Origin: Pseudomonas benzenivorans
GTDB taxonomy: Bacteria; Pseudomonadota; Gammaproteobacteria; Pseudomonadales; Pseudomonadaceae
DNA length: 64,000 nucleotides
Reading direction: 5' to 3'
NCBI RefSeq assembly: GCF_024397895.1
Contig: NZ_CP073346.1
Coordinates: forward strand, 930,001-994,000
In this document: positions 8,128 through 17,400 of the stretch, piece after piece
Position numbering within the stretch: the stretch's first letter is position 1
Layout of the letters: each line of letters begins with the position of its first letter
Notes under the pieces: generated by a model
Told to the model about the DNA's origin: nothing
Database searches by the model: none
What the model saw: only the letters and a program-made list of their open reading frames with translations
Translations under genes and position numbers: made by a program

Positions 8128-8541
8128 ATGCCCCAGCCCGATTCGCAACAACACCTGGCCGCGCGCCTGGCGATTCTCGATCACCCGGATGCTCAGGACT
8201 GCACCGTCTACCGCCCCGACGAGCAGGACCCGGATGCCGAGGAACTGGACCTGGGCGACGCCAAGATCGTCTTCACCGGGGTATTCCAGCCGCCTGCGGA
8301 CTGGGATGCCGAGCAGCGCAGCGAGTTCTACGGCGACAGCGCCCCCGAGCTGTTCATGACCGCCGCCCTCGAGTGCGAGGCCAAGCCCCTGTCGGCCGTC
8401 TACTTCACCGCCGAGATCGGCGACTACGTGGCAACCATGCCGGGTCTGGGCGAGGTAGTGATGTTCTATGTGCACGACTGCCTGGACGGCGAAAACGGCC
8501 GTACCTATGTGCTGCAGCGTGACGACGAGTCGCTGGACTGA
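8128..8541 (+). CDS. Conserved hypothetical acidic protein
   Basis: 137 aa, strongly acidic, with no signal peptide or membrane helix. I do not recognise a characterised family. It appears as a compact single domain with alternating beta-like segments (AKIVFTGVF, LSAVYFTAEIGDYVAT, EVVMFYVHDC, TYVLQRDD). It follows the HAD gene by 76 bp, so it could be read through from the operon or transcribed alone. Start ATG 8128 is the only sensible one. Confidence 0.6.
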   Translation: MPQPDSQQHLAARLAILDHPDAQDCTVYRPDEQDPDAEELDLGDAKIVFTGVFQPPADWDAEQRSEFYGDSAPELFMTAALECEAKPLSAVYFTAEIGDYVATMPGLGEVVMFYVHDCLDGENGRTYVLQRDDESLD

Positions 8542-8590
8542 GCCGGGCAACGCCGTCTGAAAGGGGCTCGGCAACAGCCGCAGCGGGCGC

Positions 8591-9517
8591 TCAGCGCGCG
8601 TGAGGGGATTGTCCAAGCTCCGCCTGGAACCAGTCGATGACCGGTTGCACCAGGCGGCTGTTGCGATGCCGGCTGGCCAGCAGATAGCCGTGGTCGCTGC
8701 GGATCACCTCGGGCTGCAAGGCGACCAACTGCCCCTCGGCCACCGCCTGCTGCACCAACTCGGCCCACCCCAGGGCCATGCCCTCGCCCCGCAGGACCGC
8801 ACTGATCAGCAGCGGATAGTTGTTGAACTTGAAGCGTGCCGTCTCCTGCGCCGGGGCAAGCCCGGCCAGCACACACCAGCCGGCCCAGTCCAGCCAGCGC
8901 GGATTGTTCTGGTCCATGTGCAGCAGCGGCACTCGCGACAAGACCTGCTCGTCGACCCGCCCCGTCAGGTCGTGGCGCTGGGCAAAGGCCGGACTGCAGA
9001 CCGGGAACACCACCTCCCGCACCAGCTGCACCTCGTTCGCGCGACAGCTGCTCAGGGCGCCGAAGCGAATGGCAATGTCGGCCTCGCCCATCTCCAGGGC
9101 GGACTCGGAATCGGCCGGCGCGATTTCAAAGCGGTAGCGCGGAAAGGCCTGCTGCAAGGCACCCAGGCGCGGCAGCAGCCAGGCGTGGGCAAAGCCGAAA
9201 TTGGCGGCGATCGACAGGCTCGGGGGCACATCCAGGGCCTCGTCGCGCAGCTTCTCCACGGCGGTATTGATACTGCTCAGCGCGCTGGACAGCTCGGCGA
9301 AGAGGAAGCGTCCCTGGTCGGTTGGCGTCAGCCGGTTGCCCGTGCGATCGAACAGCACCCGACCGATGCTCTCCTCCAGCGCGCGAATGCGCTGCGAGAT
9401 CACCGGCTGGGTGGTGCCCTGCTCCTGGGCAGCGGCGGTCATGGAACCGAGGCGAAAAGCGGCCTCGAAAGCGATCAGGGCCTTCATGGAGGGAGGATGG
9501 TTGCGCTCAGAGACCAT
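8591..9517 (-). CDS. LysR-family transcriptional regulator (GcvA-like)
   Basis: 308 aa. The N-terminal winged helix (KALIAFEAAFRLGSMTAAA, then TTQPVISQRIRALEE) is followed by a LysR substrate-binding domain with a GcvA-like layout. I chose the ATG at 9517 because GcvA-like proteins have about ten residues before the first helix; an internal ATG at 9487 is possible, since the operator-like motif touches the 9517 codon. Neither start has a good ribosome site. It is divergent from the F420-hydrogenase-beta-like gene and the tmpAB-like genes. An almost identical motif lies in front of both units, so this protein is the likely activator of the phosphonate oxidation genes. Confidence 0.85.
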   Translation of the reverse strand: MVSERNHPPSMKALIAFEAAFRLGSMTAAAQEQGTTQPVISQRIRALEESIGRVLFDRTGNRLTPTDQGRFLFAELSSALSSINTAVEKLRDEALDVPPSLSIAANFGFAHAWLLPRLGALQQAFPRYRFEIAPADSESALEMGEADIAIRFGALSSCRANEVQLVREVVFPVCSPAFAQRHDLTGRVDEQVLSRVPLLHMDQNNPRWLDWAGWCVLAGLAPAQETARFKFNNYPLLISAVLRGEGMALGWAELVQQAVAEGQLVALQPEVIRSDHGYLLASRHRNSRLVQPVIDWFQAELGQSPHAR

Positions 9518-9546
9518 AAATTTCGTGCATGCCTTGGCATCAATAA
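9513..9546. promoter_or_regulatory. Operator-like motif copy 1 (TGCATGCCTTGGCA dyad)
   Basis: A TGC-N8-GCA dyad in an AT-rich setting, in the divergent region between the LysR gene and the F420-beta-like unit. It matches 26 of 31 positions of a second copy at 11405-11439. LysR proteins typically bind interrupted dyads of this form. The LysR start codon lies at its edge, which would allow autoregulation. Confidence 0.65.
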
Positions 9547-9718
9547 ATACAGCTGGGCAGCCCGGCCAGGGCTTGCATATGCTGACTGGCGAGTCGCATA
9601 TTAGCGCCCGGCGCATGTCCGCCGGGCTGATCGTTGCACATTTGTGCCGTGACGACCAACCGGCGACCAATGCCCCCATAGCATTCGCTGACCCACAATA
9701 AAAACAAGGGACAACATT

Positions 9719-9904
9719 ATGGACCTGGCACACCTTCTCAAGCTGGTATCTGCCCGCCCGCGCCCGCTGCGTGAATCCCAAGGCAAGTCGCTGGCCAGCT
9801 CCCGGCAGCAACCTGGCCGTTCGTCGCAACAGTCATTCGCCGGCGAGCGCCACCAGCCCCTGGAAATACCCACGCAGCGCTGGCTGACCCCGCCGCTGAT
9901 CTAG
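9719..9904 (+). CDS. Possible small protein, 61 aa
   Basis: A short frame with AAGGGA spaced correctly before the ATG, ending 10 bp before the F420-beta-like start. It is hydrophilic, rich in Ser, Gln, Arg and Pro, with no recognisable family. It may be a leader peptide coupled to the next gene or merely the transcribed leader. Its position and ribosome site are the only support. Confidence 0.35.
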   Translation: MDLAHLLKLVSARPRPLRESQGKSLASSRQQPGRSSQQSFAGERHQPLEIPTQRWLTPPLI

Positions 9905-9914
9905 GCCTATACCG

Positions 9915-11192
9915 ATGCCCCTATCCGTAGAACAAATCGTCGAGAACGGTCTATGCATCGGCTGCGGCCTGTGCCGCTCGATCGCCGAACCCGCACAGAT
10001 CGACATGGTCCTGACCCCGGAGGGACGGGAACGGCCACTGGTTCACGGAACCTTGTCCGAGGCCACCCTGGAGCGGATCAACGCGGTCTGTCCGGGCACC
10101 CGCATCGAGGGCGCACAACCGGAGAACCAGAGCGCAGAGGCCCAGCACGACCTGGTCTGGGGCGCGGCCGAGCAGCTGGCGATAGGCTATGCCGGCGACC
10201 CGCAGGTGCGCTTTCGCGCCTCCACCGGCGGCGTATTGACTGCCCTGGGGCAGTTCCTGCTGGACAGTGGCCGGGTGGATTTCATCCTCCACGTCGGCGC
10301 GTCGCGCCAGCAGCCGATGCGCAGCGAACGTCGCCTGAGCTTCGACGCGGCCTCGGTGCTCGAAGGCGCAGGCTCGCGCTATGGCCCGGCGGCCCCGCTG
10401 ATCGACTTCACCGAGATTCTCGAACGCCGCCAGCCCTTCGCCCTGATCGCCAAGCCTTGCGACATCGCCGCGGTGCGCAACCTGGCGCGACTGGACCCAC
10501 GGGTGGACGCATACATGAAGTACGCGCTGACCCTGGTCTGCGGCGGCGCCTCGGACCTGAGCAAATCCCAGGAAGTCCTCGCCCAGTTCGGCATCGACGA
10601 GGACCAGCTCAGCCTGTTTCGCTACCGCGGCAACGGCAATCCCGGGCCGACCCGAATGGAAACCAAGGGCGGCCAGGCCTTCGAGCTCAGCTACCAGGAC
10701 ATGTGGGCGAACGAAGACAAATGGATGATCCAGCCACGCTGCAAGATCTGCCCGGACGCCATCGGTGAAAGCGCCGACCTGGCCGCCTCCGATGTCTGGC
10801 CGGGTGGCGGCCCCACTGGCGAGGACGAGGGGTTCAACGGCATCATCGTGCGCACCCGGCGCGGGCTCGAGCTCTACCAGGCGGCCCTCGCGGCGGGTGC
10901 GATCAAGGTCGAACCCACGGCCGTCGGCTTTCGCGACTTCGACCTGTTCCAACCCCACCAGGTGCGCAAGAAGCGCGCGGCGTGGGCACGGCTGGCCGGC
11001 ATGAAGGCCGCCGGCAAGCCCGTCCCCGAGCTGCACAACCTGCGTCTTATCGAATGCGCCCAACTCAACTCGGTAGCCGACAACCTCAGCGAGGCCCGCG
11101 GCACGCGCCTGCGCGCCAAGAACGGACGGCTGAGCGAGCCGCGCCCCAGCCCGCGCGGCCCCGAAAGCCTCGTCACACCCCAGCGCGGCTAA
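9915..11192 (+). CDS. Coenzyme F420 hydrogenase/dehydrogenase beta-subunit-like iron-sulfur flavoprotein
   Basis: 425 aa. It has the FrhB/FdhB N- and C-terminal domains: CIGCGLC (residues 14-20) plus a later Cys-Pro (INAVCPG) for a [4Fe-4S] cluster, a FAD-binding core (STGGVLTALGQFLL near 101; AKPCDIAAVRNL near 180), and RCKICPDAIGESADLAASDVW near 276 with further cysteines. In methanogens this subunit passes electrons to F420; many bacterial homologues work with other acceptors. Pseudomonads are not known for F420, so here it is more likely a flavin-dependent electron carrier. Its place beside a diiron oxygenase pair suggests supplying or balancing electrons for that chemistry. That is inference. 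The last 30 residues are basic and low complexity. Confidence 0.7.
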   Translation: MPLSVEQIVENGLCIGCGLCRSIAEPAQIDMVLTPEGRERPLVHGTLSEATLERINAVCPGTRIEGAQPENQSAEAQHDLVWGAAEQLAIGYAGDPQVRFRASTGGVLTALGQFLLDSGRVDFILHVGASRQQPMRSERRLSFDAASVLEGAGSRYGPAAPLIDFTEILERRQPFALIAKPCDIAAVRNLARLDPRVDAYMKYALTLVCGGASDLSKSQEVLAQFGIDEDQLSLFRYRGNGNPGPTRMETKGGQAFELSYQDMWANEDKWMIQPRCKICPDAIGESADLAASDVWPGGGPTGEDEGFNGIIVRTRRGLELYQAALAAGAIKVEPTAVGFRDFDLFQPHQVRKKRAAWARLAGMKAAGKPVPELHNLRLIECAQLNSVADNLSEARGTRLRAKNGRLSEPRPSPRGPESLVTPQRG

Positions 11193-11201
11193 CCGGTACG
11201 G

Positions 11202-11236
11202 CCCATTTCCCAACGTCCGCAGACCAGGGAAATGGG
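11202..11236 (+). terminator. Hairpin after F420-beta-like gene
   Basis: CCCATTTCCC pairs with GGGAAATGGG across a 15-nt loop, 9 bp after the stop codon. There is no T-tract, so termination would be weak or factor-assisted. Confidence 0.45.
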
Positions 11237-11404
11237 TCTGCCGCACGCGCAGTGACGGGTCGAGTCACCGGATTGGTCGACGCAATGGCGACTGTCCGCG
11301 CCCCTTGCCGAGACATCACCCGCCCCTCAGCTAGCAGTCTCGGTCACGTCGCGCACGCACAGTGGCAGGCACTGGCGCGCCTCGTTTTCAGGTACACCGG
11401 CCAG

Positions 11405-11439
11405 GTCATAAGTTTTTTGCATGCCTTCGCATCAAATTA
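11405..11439. promoter_or_regulatory. Operator-like motif copy 2, upstream of tmpA
   Basis: TGCATGCCTTCGCATCAA in the same AT-rich frame as copy 1 at 9513-9546, matching 26 of 31 positions. The shared motif predicts that the LysR protein encoded at 8591-9517 also controls the tmpAB unit. Confidence 0.65.
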
Positions 11440-11624
11440 GGGTGCTGGGCCGCCATTACGTCAGATGCGACCATTCGCGTGCCGCCTGCGACCGCCGCAG
11501 CGCCGGCAAACCTCGGCAAGGCCGCCGCAGAGCGGAATGACCATGCAACGACATTGGCCTCAGCGCGCCAGTCCAAGCGCTCGAACGACTGCCCCACCAG
11601 CACCGGCATCATGGGATACAGGCA

Positions 11625-12752
11625 ATGAATAGAATCGAGGTCATCTTCCAACAGACCCCACCCGCGGTGAGCGTTCGCGCCAATGGCGAAATACTCGAAC
11701 TGCACGCCCTCTGGCTGCGCGAACGCAGTCAGGACCCGGCGCAACTGGATCGCCTGACCCAGCAGCGGCTGTTCGACTCCCACGCCATCGATCCGGAGAT
11801 CACCCTGCTTGCGGTAGATCCGATAAGCGCGCTGCAGGCGCGGCTCACATTCAGTGACGGTCACCAGTCCCTGTATGACTTTTCCTTCCTGCAGGCCGAA
11901 CTGGACGCGGACGACGCCTTCCCCGCCGCCCAGGGCTGGGACAGCAGCCTCGACCAGACCGCGGTGCGCTTCGCCTGGCCGGACATGCAGGCGCCCGCGC
12001 ACTTCCTGACGGCGCTCGAGACCTACCTGCGCTATGGCTTTATCGTGCTGACCCAGGTGCCTACCGCGCCGGAGAGCATTCTCGACGTGGCCGCCAAGTT
12101 CGGCTACCTCAAGGAAACCAACTTCGGCCGCTACTTCGAGGTCTACTCCAAGCCGGACGCCAACGACCTGGCCTATACCGGCTTCCATCTCGGCCCCCAC
12201 ACCGACAACCCCTATCGCGACCCTGTGCCGGGTATCCAGCTGCTGCACTGCCTGATCAACGAAACCAGCGGCGGCCTGTCGACCCTGGTGGACAGCGTCA
12301 GCGTGGTCCGCGAACTGGCCGACAAGGATCCCGAGGGCTACCGGCTGCTCAAGGACACCTCGGTCAAATACCGCTTCATCGACCGCGGCACCGAGCTGGT
12401 CAGCCACAAGCCGATCATCAAGACCGATGCTCAGGGCCGCACCCTGGGCGTGCACTACAGCCCCCGTCTCGACGGCTTGCCGCTGCTTGCGCTGGACCAG
12501 ATGAAGGCCTACCACCGCGCCCGCAAGCGCCTGGGCGAGCTGTTCTGCGACCCGGCCTACGAGATTCGCTTCCCGCTGCAGGCCGGCGAGCTGATGCTGT
12601 TCGACAACAGCCGGGTCCTGCACGGTCGCAGCCGCTTCGACCCATCCGAGGGGCGCAGGCATTTGCAGGGTTGCTATATCGACCTGGACGGCCCGCGCGA
12701 GCGCTATGCCAGCACCCTTATCCAGCTAAAAACCATTAAGGAAGTCGCCTGA
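11625..12752 (+). CDS. tmpA: TmpA-like 2-oxoglutarate/Fe(II) dioxygenase (trimethylaminoethylphosphonate hydroxylase candidate)
   Basis: 375 aa, TauD/gamma-butyrobetaine-hydroxylase architecture. Residues 15-95 are a GBBH-type N-terminal domain (HALWLRERS) lacking the zinc cysteines of the eukaryotic enzymes. The catalytic domain has iron ligands H192-x-D194 (GPHTDNP) and H333 (VLHGRSRF). In Leisingera, TmpA hydroxylates C1 of (2-trimethylaminoethyl)phosphonate and TmpB cleaves the C-P bond. Here the next gene is an HD-domain TmpB homologue whose start overlaps this stop, so the same two-step pathway to glycine betaine and phosphate is likely. Carnitine/butyrobetaine hydroxylation is the alternative, but the partner argues against it. 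It is presumably LysR-controlled through the upstream motif. Confidence 0.75.
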   Translation: MNRIEVIFQQTPPAVSVRANGEILELHALWLRERSQDPAQLDRLTQQRLFDSHAIDPEITLLAVDPISALQARLTFSDGHQSLYDFSFLQAELDADDAFPAAQGWDSSLDQTAVRFAWPDMQAPAHFLTALETYLRYGFIVLTQVPTAPESILDVAAKFGYLKETNFGRYFEVYSKPDANDLAYTGFHLGPHTDNPYRDPVPGIQLLHCLINETSGGLSTLVDSVSVVRELADKDPEGYRLLKDTSVKYRFIDRGTELVSHKPIIKTDAQGRTLGVHYSPRLDGLPLLALDQMKAYHRARKRLGELFCDPAYEIRFPLQAGELMLFDNSRVLHGRSRFDPSEGRRHLQGCYIDLDGPRERYASTLIQLKTIKEVA

Positions 12753-13336
12753 TGAACACCGTGCAATTCACCCAGATGAAAGATGGCACCCGCGAGGAGT
12801 ACGAATTTCTCGACCATCTGGAACAAGAGTTCAACCAGGCGCTGCCCGAGCGCATTCTCAAGGCGCTGAGCGAGCTGGAACACAGCCTGAGCGGCTATCA
12901 GGTCAGCCGCTTGCAACACTCGCTGCAAACGGCAGCCAGGGCCGAGGCCGATGGCGCCGACGAGGACATGATCGTTGGCGCGCTGATTCACGATATCGGC
13001 GACGAACTGGCCCCCTACAACCACTCGCAGCTGGCGGCATCGGTCATCAGGCCCTACGTGCGCTCGGAAGTGACCTGGGTGCTGCACCACCACGGGCTGT
13101 TCCAGAACTTCTACTACGCCCACCACTTCGGCGGCGATCGCCACGAGCGCGACAGGTACAAGGACCACCCGGCCTACCCGCTGTGCGTCGACTTCTGCGA
13201 GAAGTGGGACCAGGCCTCCTTCGACCCGGCCTACCCCACCCCGGCTCTGGACCATTTCGCGCCCATGGTGCGGCGCGTATTCAGTCGCAAGCCCTTCGAT
13301 CCCTCGGTGATTGGCCAGGAATACAGCCTGGCTTAA
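12752..13336 (+). CDS. tmpB: TmpB/PhnZ-like HD-domain mixed-valent diiron oxygenase
   Basis: 194 aa. HD-domain ligands are all present: H56, H80-D81, H91, the His run 112-114, and D153. The size and single-domain layout match PhnZ and TmpB, which use an Fe(II)/Fe(III) pair and O2 to split 1-hydroxyphosphonates into a carboxylate and phosphate. The ATG overlaps the tmpA stop (TGATG), so the two are translationally coupled. With TmpA the predicted output is glycine betaine plus phosphate. An inositol-oxygenase or phosphohydrolase role is less likely given the neighbour. A perfect 12-bp terminator-like hairpin follows. Confidence 0.78.
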   Translation: MNTVQFTQMKDGTREEYEFLDHLEQEFNQALPERILKALSELEHSLSGYQVSRLQHSLQTAARAEADGADEDMIVGALIHDIGDELAPYNHSQLAASVIRPYVRSEVTWVLHHHGLFQNFYYAHHFGGDRHERDRYKDHPAYPLCVDFCEKWDQASFDPAYPTPALDHFAPMVRRVFSRKPFDPSVIGQEYSLA

Positions 13337-13355
13337 CGACGGCCCTATACAGTCG

Positions 13356-13388
13356 AACAGCGCGGCATGCCGAGCGTGCCGCGCTGTT
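13356..13388. terminator. Terminator-like hairpin between convergent genes
   Basis: AACAGCGCGGCA and TGCCGCGCTGTT form a perfect 12-bp stem with a 9-nt loop, between the converging tmpB and response-regulator genes. There is no T-tract, but position and symmetry fit a bidirectional stop. Confidence 0.6.
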
Positions 13389-13423
13389 GCCGTACTCAGG
13401 AAACTGCCCAGGGAGGGCGAGGT

Positions 13424-14401
13424 TCAGGAGCGAGCCGTCTCGCCGCGCTGCGCGGACATCAGCGCGCAGCTGACCCGTCCACGGCCCTGTTTCTTGGCTC
13501 GATAGAGTTGCGCGTCCGCCAGGGTGATCAGCGCCCCGCAGGGCTCGCTCGAATCCGAATTCAGCACCGAAGCGCCAATACTGATGGTCACCATAGGGGC
13601 GACGCTGGAGTCGAGGTGCTCCAGGTTGAGCTGGCGCACCGTTTCCACCAGACGCTCGGCGATGACCCGCGCGCCAGCGGCATCGGTCTCCGGAAGCAGG
13701 AACGCGAACTCCTCACCGCCGTAGCGTGCCGCCAGATCGCCGGGACGGCTCATGTTCTCTCTGAGCAAGGCCGCGATCTTGCGCAGGCAGTCGTCGCCGG
13801 CCTGATGACCATAGCGATCGTTGTAGGGCTTGAAGAAGTCGACATCGATCATCAGCAGCGCCAGCGGGGTTTGGTTGCGCCGGCTGCGCCGGTATTCCAG
13901 GTCAAGCCGCTCCTCGAACTGACGTCGATTGGCGATGCCGGTCAGGCCGTCGACGAAGGCCATCTCGCGCAGGCGGTCGGCCTGAAACTTCAACGCCAGG
14001 TGGACATTGACGCGATTGCGCAGGGTCAGCGGGTTGAACGGCTTGTTGACGAAATCGACGCCACCGGCGTTCCAGCAGGCGGTTTCCTCGTCCAGGGACT
14101 CATAACCGGTGACGAAGATCACCGGAATCTCCCGTGCATCAGGCAGCTGCTTCAGCAGCCGACACAGCTCGAGTCCGTCCATGCCCGGCATCATCACGTC
14201 CAGCAGGATCAGGTCCGGGGCCGAACGCTCATAGATCTTCAGGGCTTCCTCGCCATTGGTGGCCATAAAGACCTCATGCTCGGCAGAGAACAGCTGGTGG
14301 ATCAACCGGACGAAGATCGGCTCGTCGTCGACCACCAGCAGGCGCCCACGCCGACCGCCGAGGTTGTAAGGGCCTGGCTCACCGCCGCTGCCGATGCTCA
14401 T
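13424..14401 (-). CDS. REC-GGDEF response regulator, diguanylate cyclase
   Basis: 325 aa. The receiver domain (residues 19-135) has phosphoacceptor D68 in LLLDVMMPG and the conserved Lys in NKPF. The GGDEF domain has GGEEF at 228-232 and a product-inhibition I-site RPGD at 219-222, the correct five residues upstream. It should make cyclic di-GMP when phosphorylated. Its ATG overlaps the stop of the hybrid kinase gene, so the pair forms a two-component phosphorelay: the kinase's C-terminal Hpt domain is the natural donor to this receiver. Confidence 0.92.
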   Translation of the reverse strand: MSIGSGGEPGPYNLGGRRGRLLVVDDEPIFVRLIHQLFSAEHEVFMATNGEEALKIYERSAPDLILLDVMMPGMDGLELCRLLKQLPDAREIPVIFVTGYESLDEETACWNAGGVDFVNKPFNPLTLRNRVNVHLALKFQADRLREMAFVDGLTGIANRRQFEERLDLEYRRSRRNQTPLALLMIDVDFFKPYNDRYGHQAGDDCLRKIAALLRENMSRPGDLAARYGGEEFAFLLPETDAAGARVIAERLVETVRQLNLEHLDSSVAPMVTISIGASVLNSDSSEPCGALITLADAQLYRAKKQGRGRVSCALMSAQRGETARS

Positions 14402-17400
14402 GGCGCCTCCCCGCTATCCAGCAGCGCCTGACATTGCGCCGCGGCCGCGGCGAAATCGAGTCGCTCAATCATCTCCCCGAGCTGCTTGAATGCGTGCAAT
14501 GACGTCCCCTGATAATGCTTGCGTAATCGATCGTACAGGCACAAAGCGTCCATGTTATTGGCCTCGAGCAGTCGCCACAACGTCAACAGGTCAGTTCTGC
14601 CGAGCGCGTCGCTGATCTCCGCAGCTGGCGCCGGCTCCTGATCGTGGCCTGGCTCGTGCAGCGCGCCCGCCGCGGCCGCGGCCGCGCGGCCGGCGAGGTC
14701 CAACTCGCCTCGCAAGGCCAGCCAGCGCGCCGGCGAACAACCACGGACCAACAGCTCACAGGCCTCACTCGCCAGCGCGGCGAACGCCTCGGCACCGATG
14801 GTCGCGGCCAGCCCTTTCAAGCTGTGCAAGCGGTGCAGGACCGGCCCCCTGTCCTGGTCAAGCGTAGCCGGCAGTTCGGCCAGCCGCGCGGGCGCGTCGC
14901 TGGAGAACTTCGCCAGCGCCTGCCGGTAGATCGCCTGGTTACCGTCAAAACGGCGCAGCGCGGTAGTCTCGTCCAGTACCGGCCGTGTCTCGCCTGGGGG
15001 CGCCACGGCCGCGCGGGCCACAGCCCCCCCGGCACGTCCGCTCAGGCGCTGGATCACGCTGACCAGTGCGGCCAGCTCGAACGGCTTGCCGACATGCTCG
15101 TTCATCCCTGCTTCCAGCGCCGCAGCACGATCGGCCGGCATGGCATTGGCGGTCATGGCGATGATCGGCAGCTGCTCAGGGCCATAGTGCCGCCGGATCT
15201 CACGGGTGGCCGCATGGCCGTCCATGCCGGGCATCTGTATATCCATCAGCACCGCATCGAACGGCGGATCGGCCTGTTTCACGGCGAGGACACCTTCATG
15301 GCCGTCATTGGCGACTGCCACCTCCGCGCCGGCGCTGAGCAGCAGTTCGCGGGCCACCAGCTGATTGGTTGGATTGTCCTCGACCAGCAGCACGCGCAAG
15401 CCGGACAGGGCTCGTGGGCGGGCGCGGGCAGCGCGCGATACCGGGACAGCTGCGGTGGACGACGGCGCCGCTTCGCTCGGCGTTTCGGCCGGCAGCTCCA
15501 TCCCATGGGGCGCCAGCGGACACTCGAGCGTGAATCTGAAGCTGAGGCGCTCATCGGGCGAACGCTGTACCTCCAGGCTACCGCCCATCTGGCGGACCAA
15601 ACGTTGACTGATCGCAAGCCCCAGTTGGTTGCCGCCGGAATGCCGGGCACTGCCGCCCTCGGGTACGCCAGTGACAGCTTGCTCGCGCAGCTCGGCCGGC
15701 ATATTGATGCCGGTGTGGCGCACGGCGAACGCCAGTCGGACTGGCTCGTCCGTGCGCTCGAGCTGGCTTACGCTCAGGAGCACTTCGCCCGGATCGGCAG
15801 ACTGCATGGCGCTCTCAATCAGGTTGGCCAGAACCTGCTGCAGGCATGGCGCATCGCCGACGATCCAGGCCGGCAACGCGGGGTCGAGACTGACCAGCAA
15901 CTCGGCGCCCTGCTCACCGGCATCGGCCGAAACGGCAGTGGCCAGGTCACGCAGCAGGTGCTCCAGGCTGAAGGGCTGCGGATCGAGCCTGCACGCTTCG
16001 GCTTCGGCTGGCGAAGAGTCGAGAATGCCCAGCAGCGCCTGGCCGGCGGCCTCGGCCTGAGCGGCATATTCCGCCTGGGTCGCGTCCAGGCGACTCTGTT
16101 GCAGCAATGCAAGCGTACCGAGAATGGCATTCATCGGCGTGCGGATCTCATGGCTCATGTTGGCGAGGAGCGCCGCCTTCGCCGCGCAGGCTTCGTCGGC
16201 CTGTTCCTTGGCCCCGCGCAGCGTCGTCTCCAGCTCGCGCTGCGCACTGATATCGCGATTGATACCGGTGACGCACAAGGCCTTGCCCTGCTCATCGCGC
16301 TCGACATAGGCACCGGCCTGGATATGGCGAATACGCCCGTCCGGCAGGACGATGCGGAACTGCGGATCGTAGTCCTTGCGGCCCTCGACGGCCGCCATCA
16401 GCGCCGCCTCGGTTGCGGCCACATCCGCGGGATGAACCCGCGAGCGCCAGTGTTCGTAGTGCAGGCCCTGCGCGCGCAAACTGAGCGGCTGCTGATAGAG
16501 CTCGAACATGCGCTCGTTCCAGGTCAGCGCGTCGTCCGCCAGCCGCCAGGTCCAGATGCCGAGTTCGGCCAGCTCGGCGGCCTTGCTCAGCTGATCGCGG
16601 GCCGCCAACAGCTCACGCCGGCTCTGCTGGCGCCGGGAAATGTCCGAGGCCATGCCGATGAAGCCCTGGAGCACCCCCGCCTCGTCGCGCAGCGCGCTGA
16701 TCACCAGCAGCACCGCCAGCCGCGAACCGTCCTTGCGTATCACCGTCCACTCGTGCTGATTGGGCAGGCCGCAACGGGTCTTGGCGACCAGCACTTCGAG
16801 TCCGGGCGCCAGTGGCTGGTGCAACTCCTGGGAAAGCGCCTCGGCACGCGCCGCGAGTTCCTGAGGATCGTGCCAGAGCAGCATCGTCTGACGCCCCAGC
16901 AGCTCCTCGGCGGTATAGCCGAACATGCGCTCGGCCGCCGGATTGCACAGGGTGATCGCGCCTTCCAGGTCGGTGGCGAGCATGGCGTAGCCGGCATCGG
17001 CGACTATTGCCCGGTGCAGGGAGGCAAAGCGTTCGAACTGTCGCGTGCGCTCTTCCACCTGACATTCGAGCGAGGCGTTCAGTTCGCGGACTTCGCGCTC
17101 TGCCAGACGCTGTGCGCTGATGTCGCGGATGGTGTCGGCCAGGCCGGTGACACCACCAGACTCCGTGGCAACGGCGGTGACGGCCAGGGACACCGCGACC
17201 TCGCTGCCGTCCTGGCGCTGGCGCACGGTTTCGAAGCTGGGAACCGGCTCGCCACTCGCCGCCAGGCGGCGCATCGTCCGATCTTCCTCTATCCGCCCCT
17301 CCGGCAGGATCAGCTCGGCCAACGGCCGGCCGATCGCCTGCTCGGCGCGGTAGCCGAACATCCGCTGCGCCGCCAGATTCCAGCTACTGACCAGGCCGTC

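Larger units (their letters stand above)
11193..11624. promoter_or_regulatory. Intergenic region before tmpA
   Basis: No convincing gene is present in 432 bp. It contains an inverted repeat just after the F420-beta-like gene (11202-11236) and operator-like motif copy 2 (11405-11439). The 185 bp between that motif and the tmpA start show no other clear structure; no strong ribosome site precedes 11625. Confidence 0.55.
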
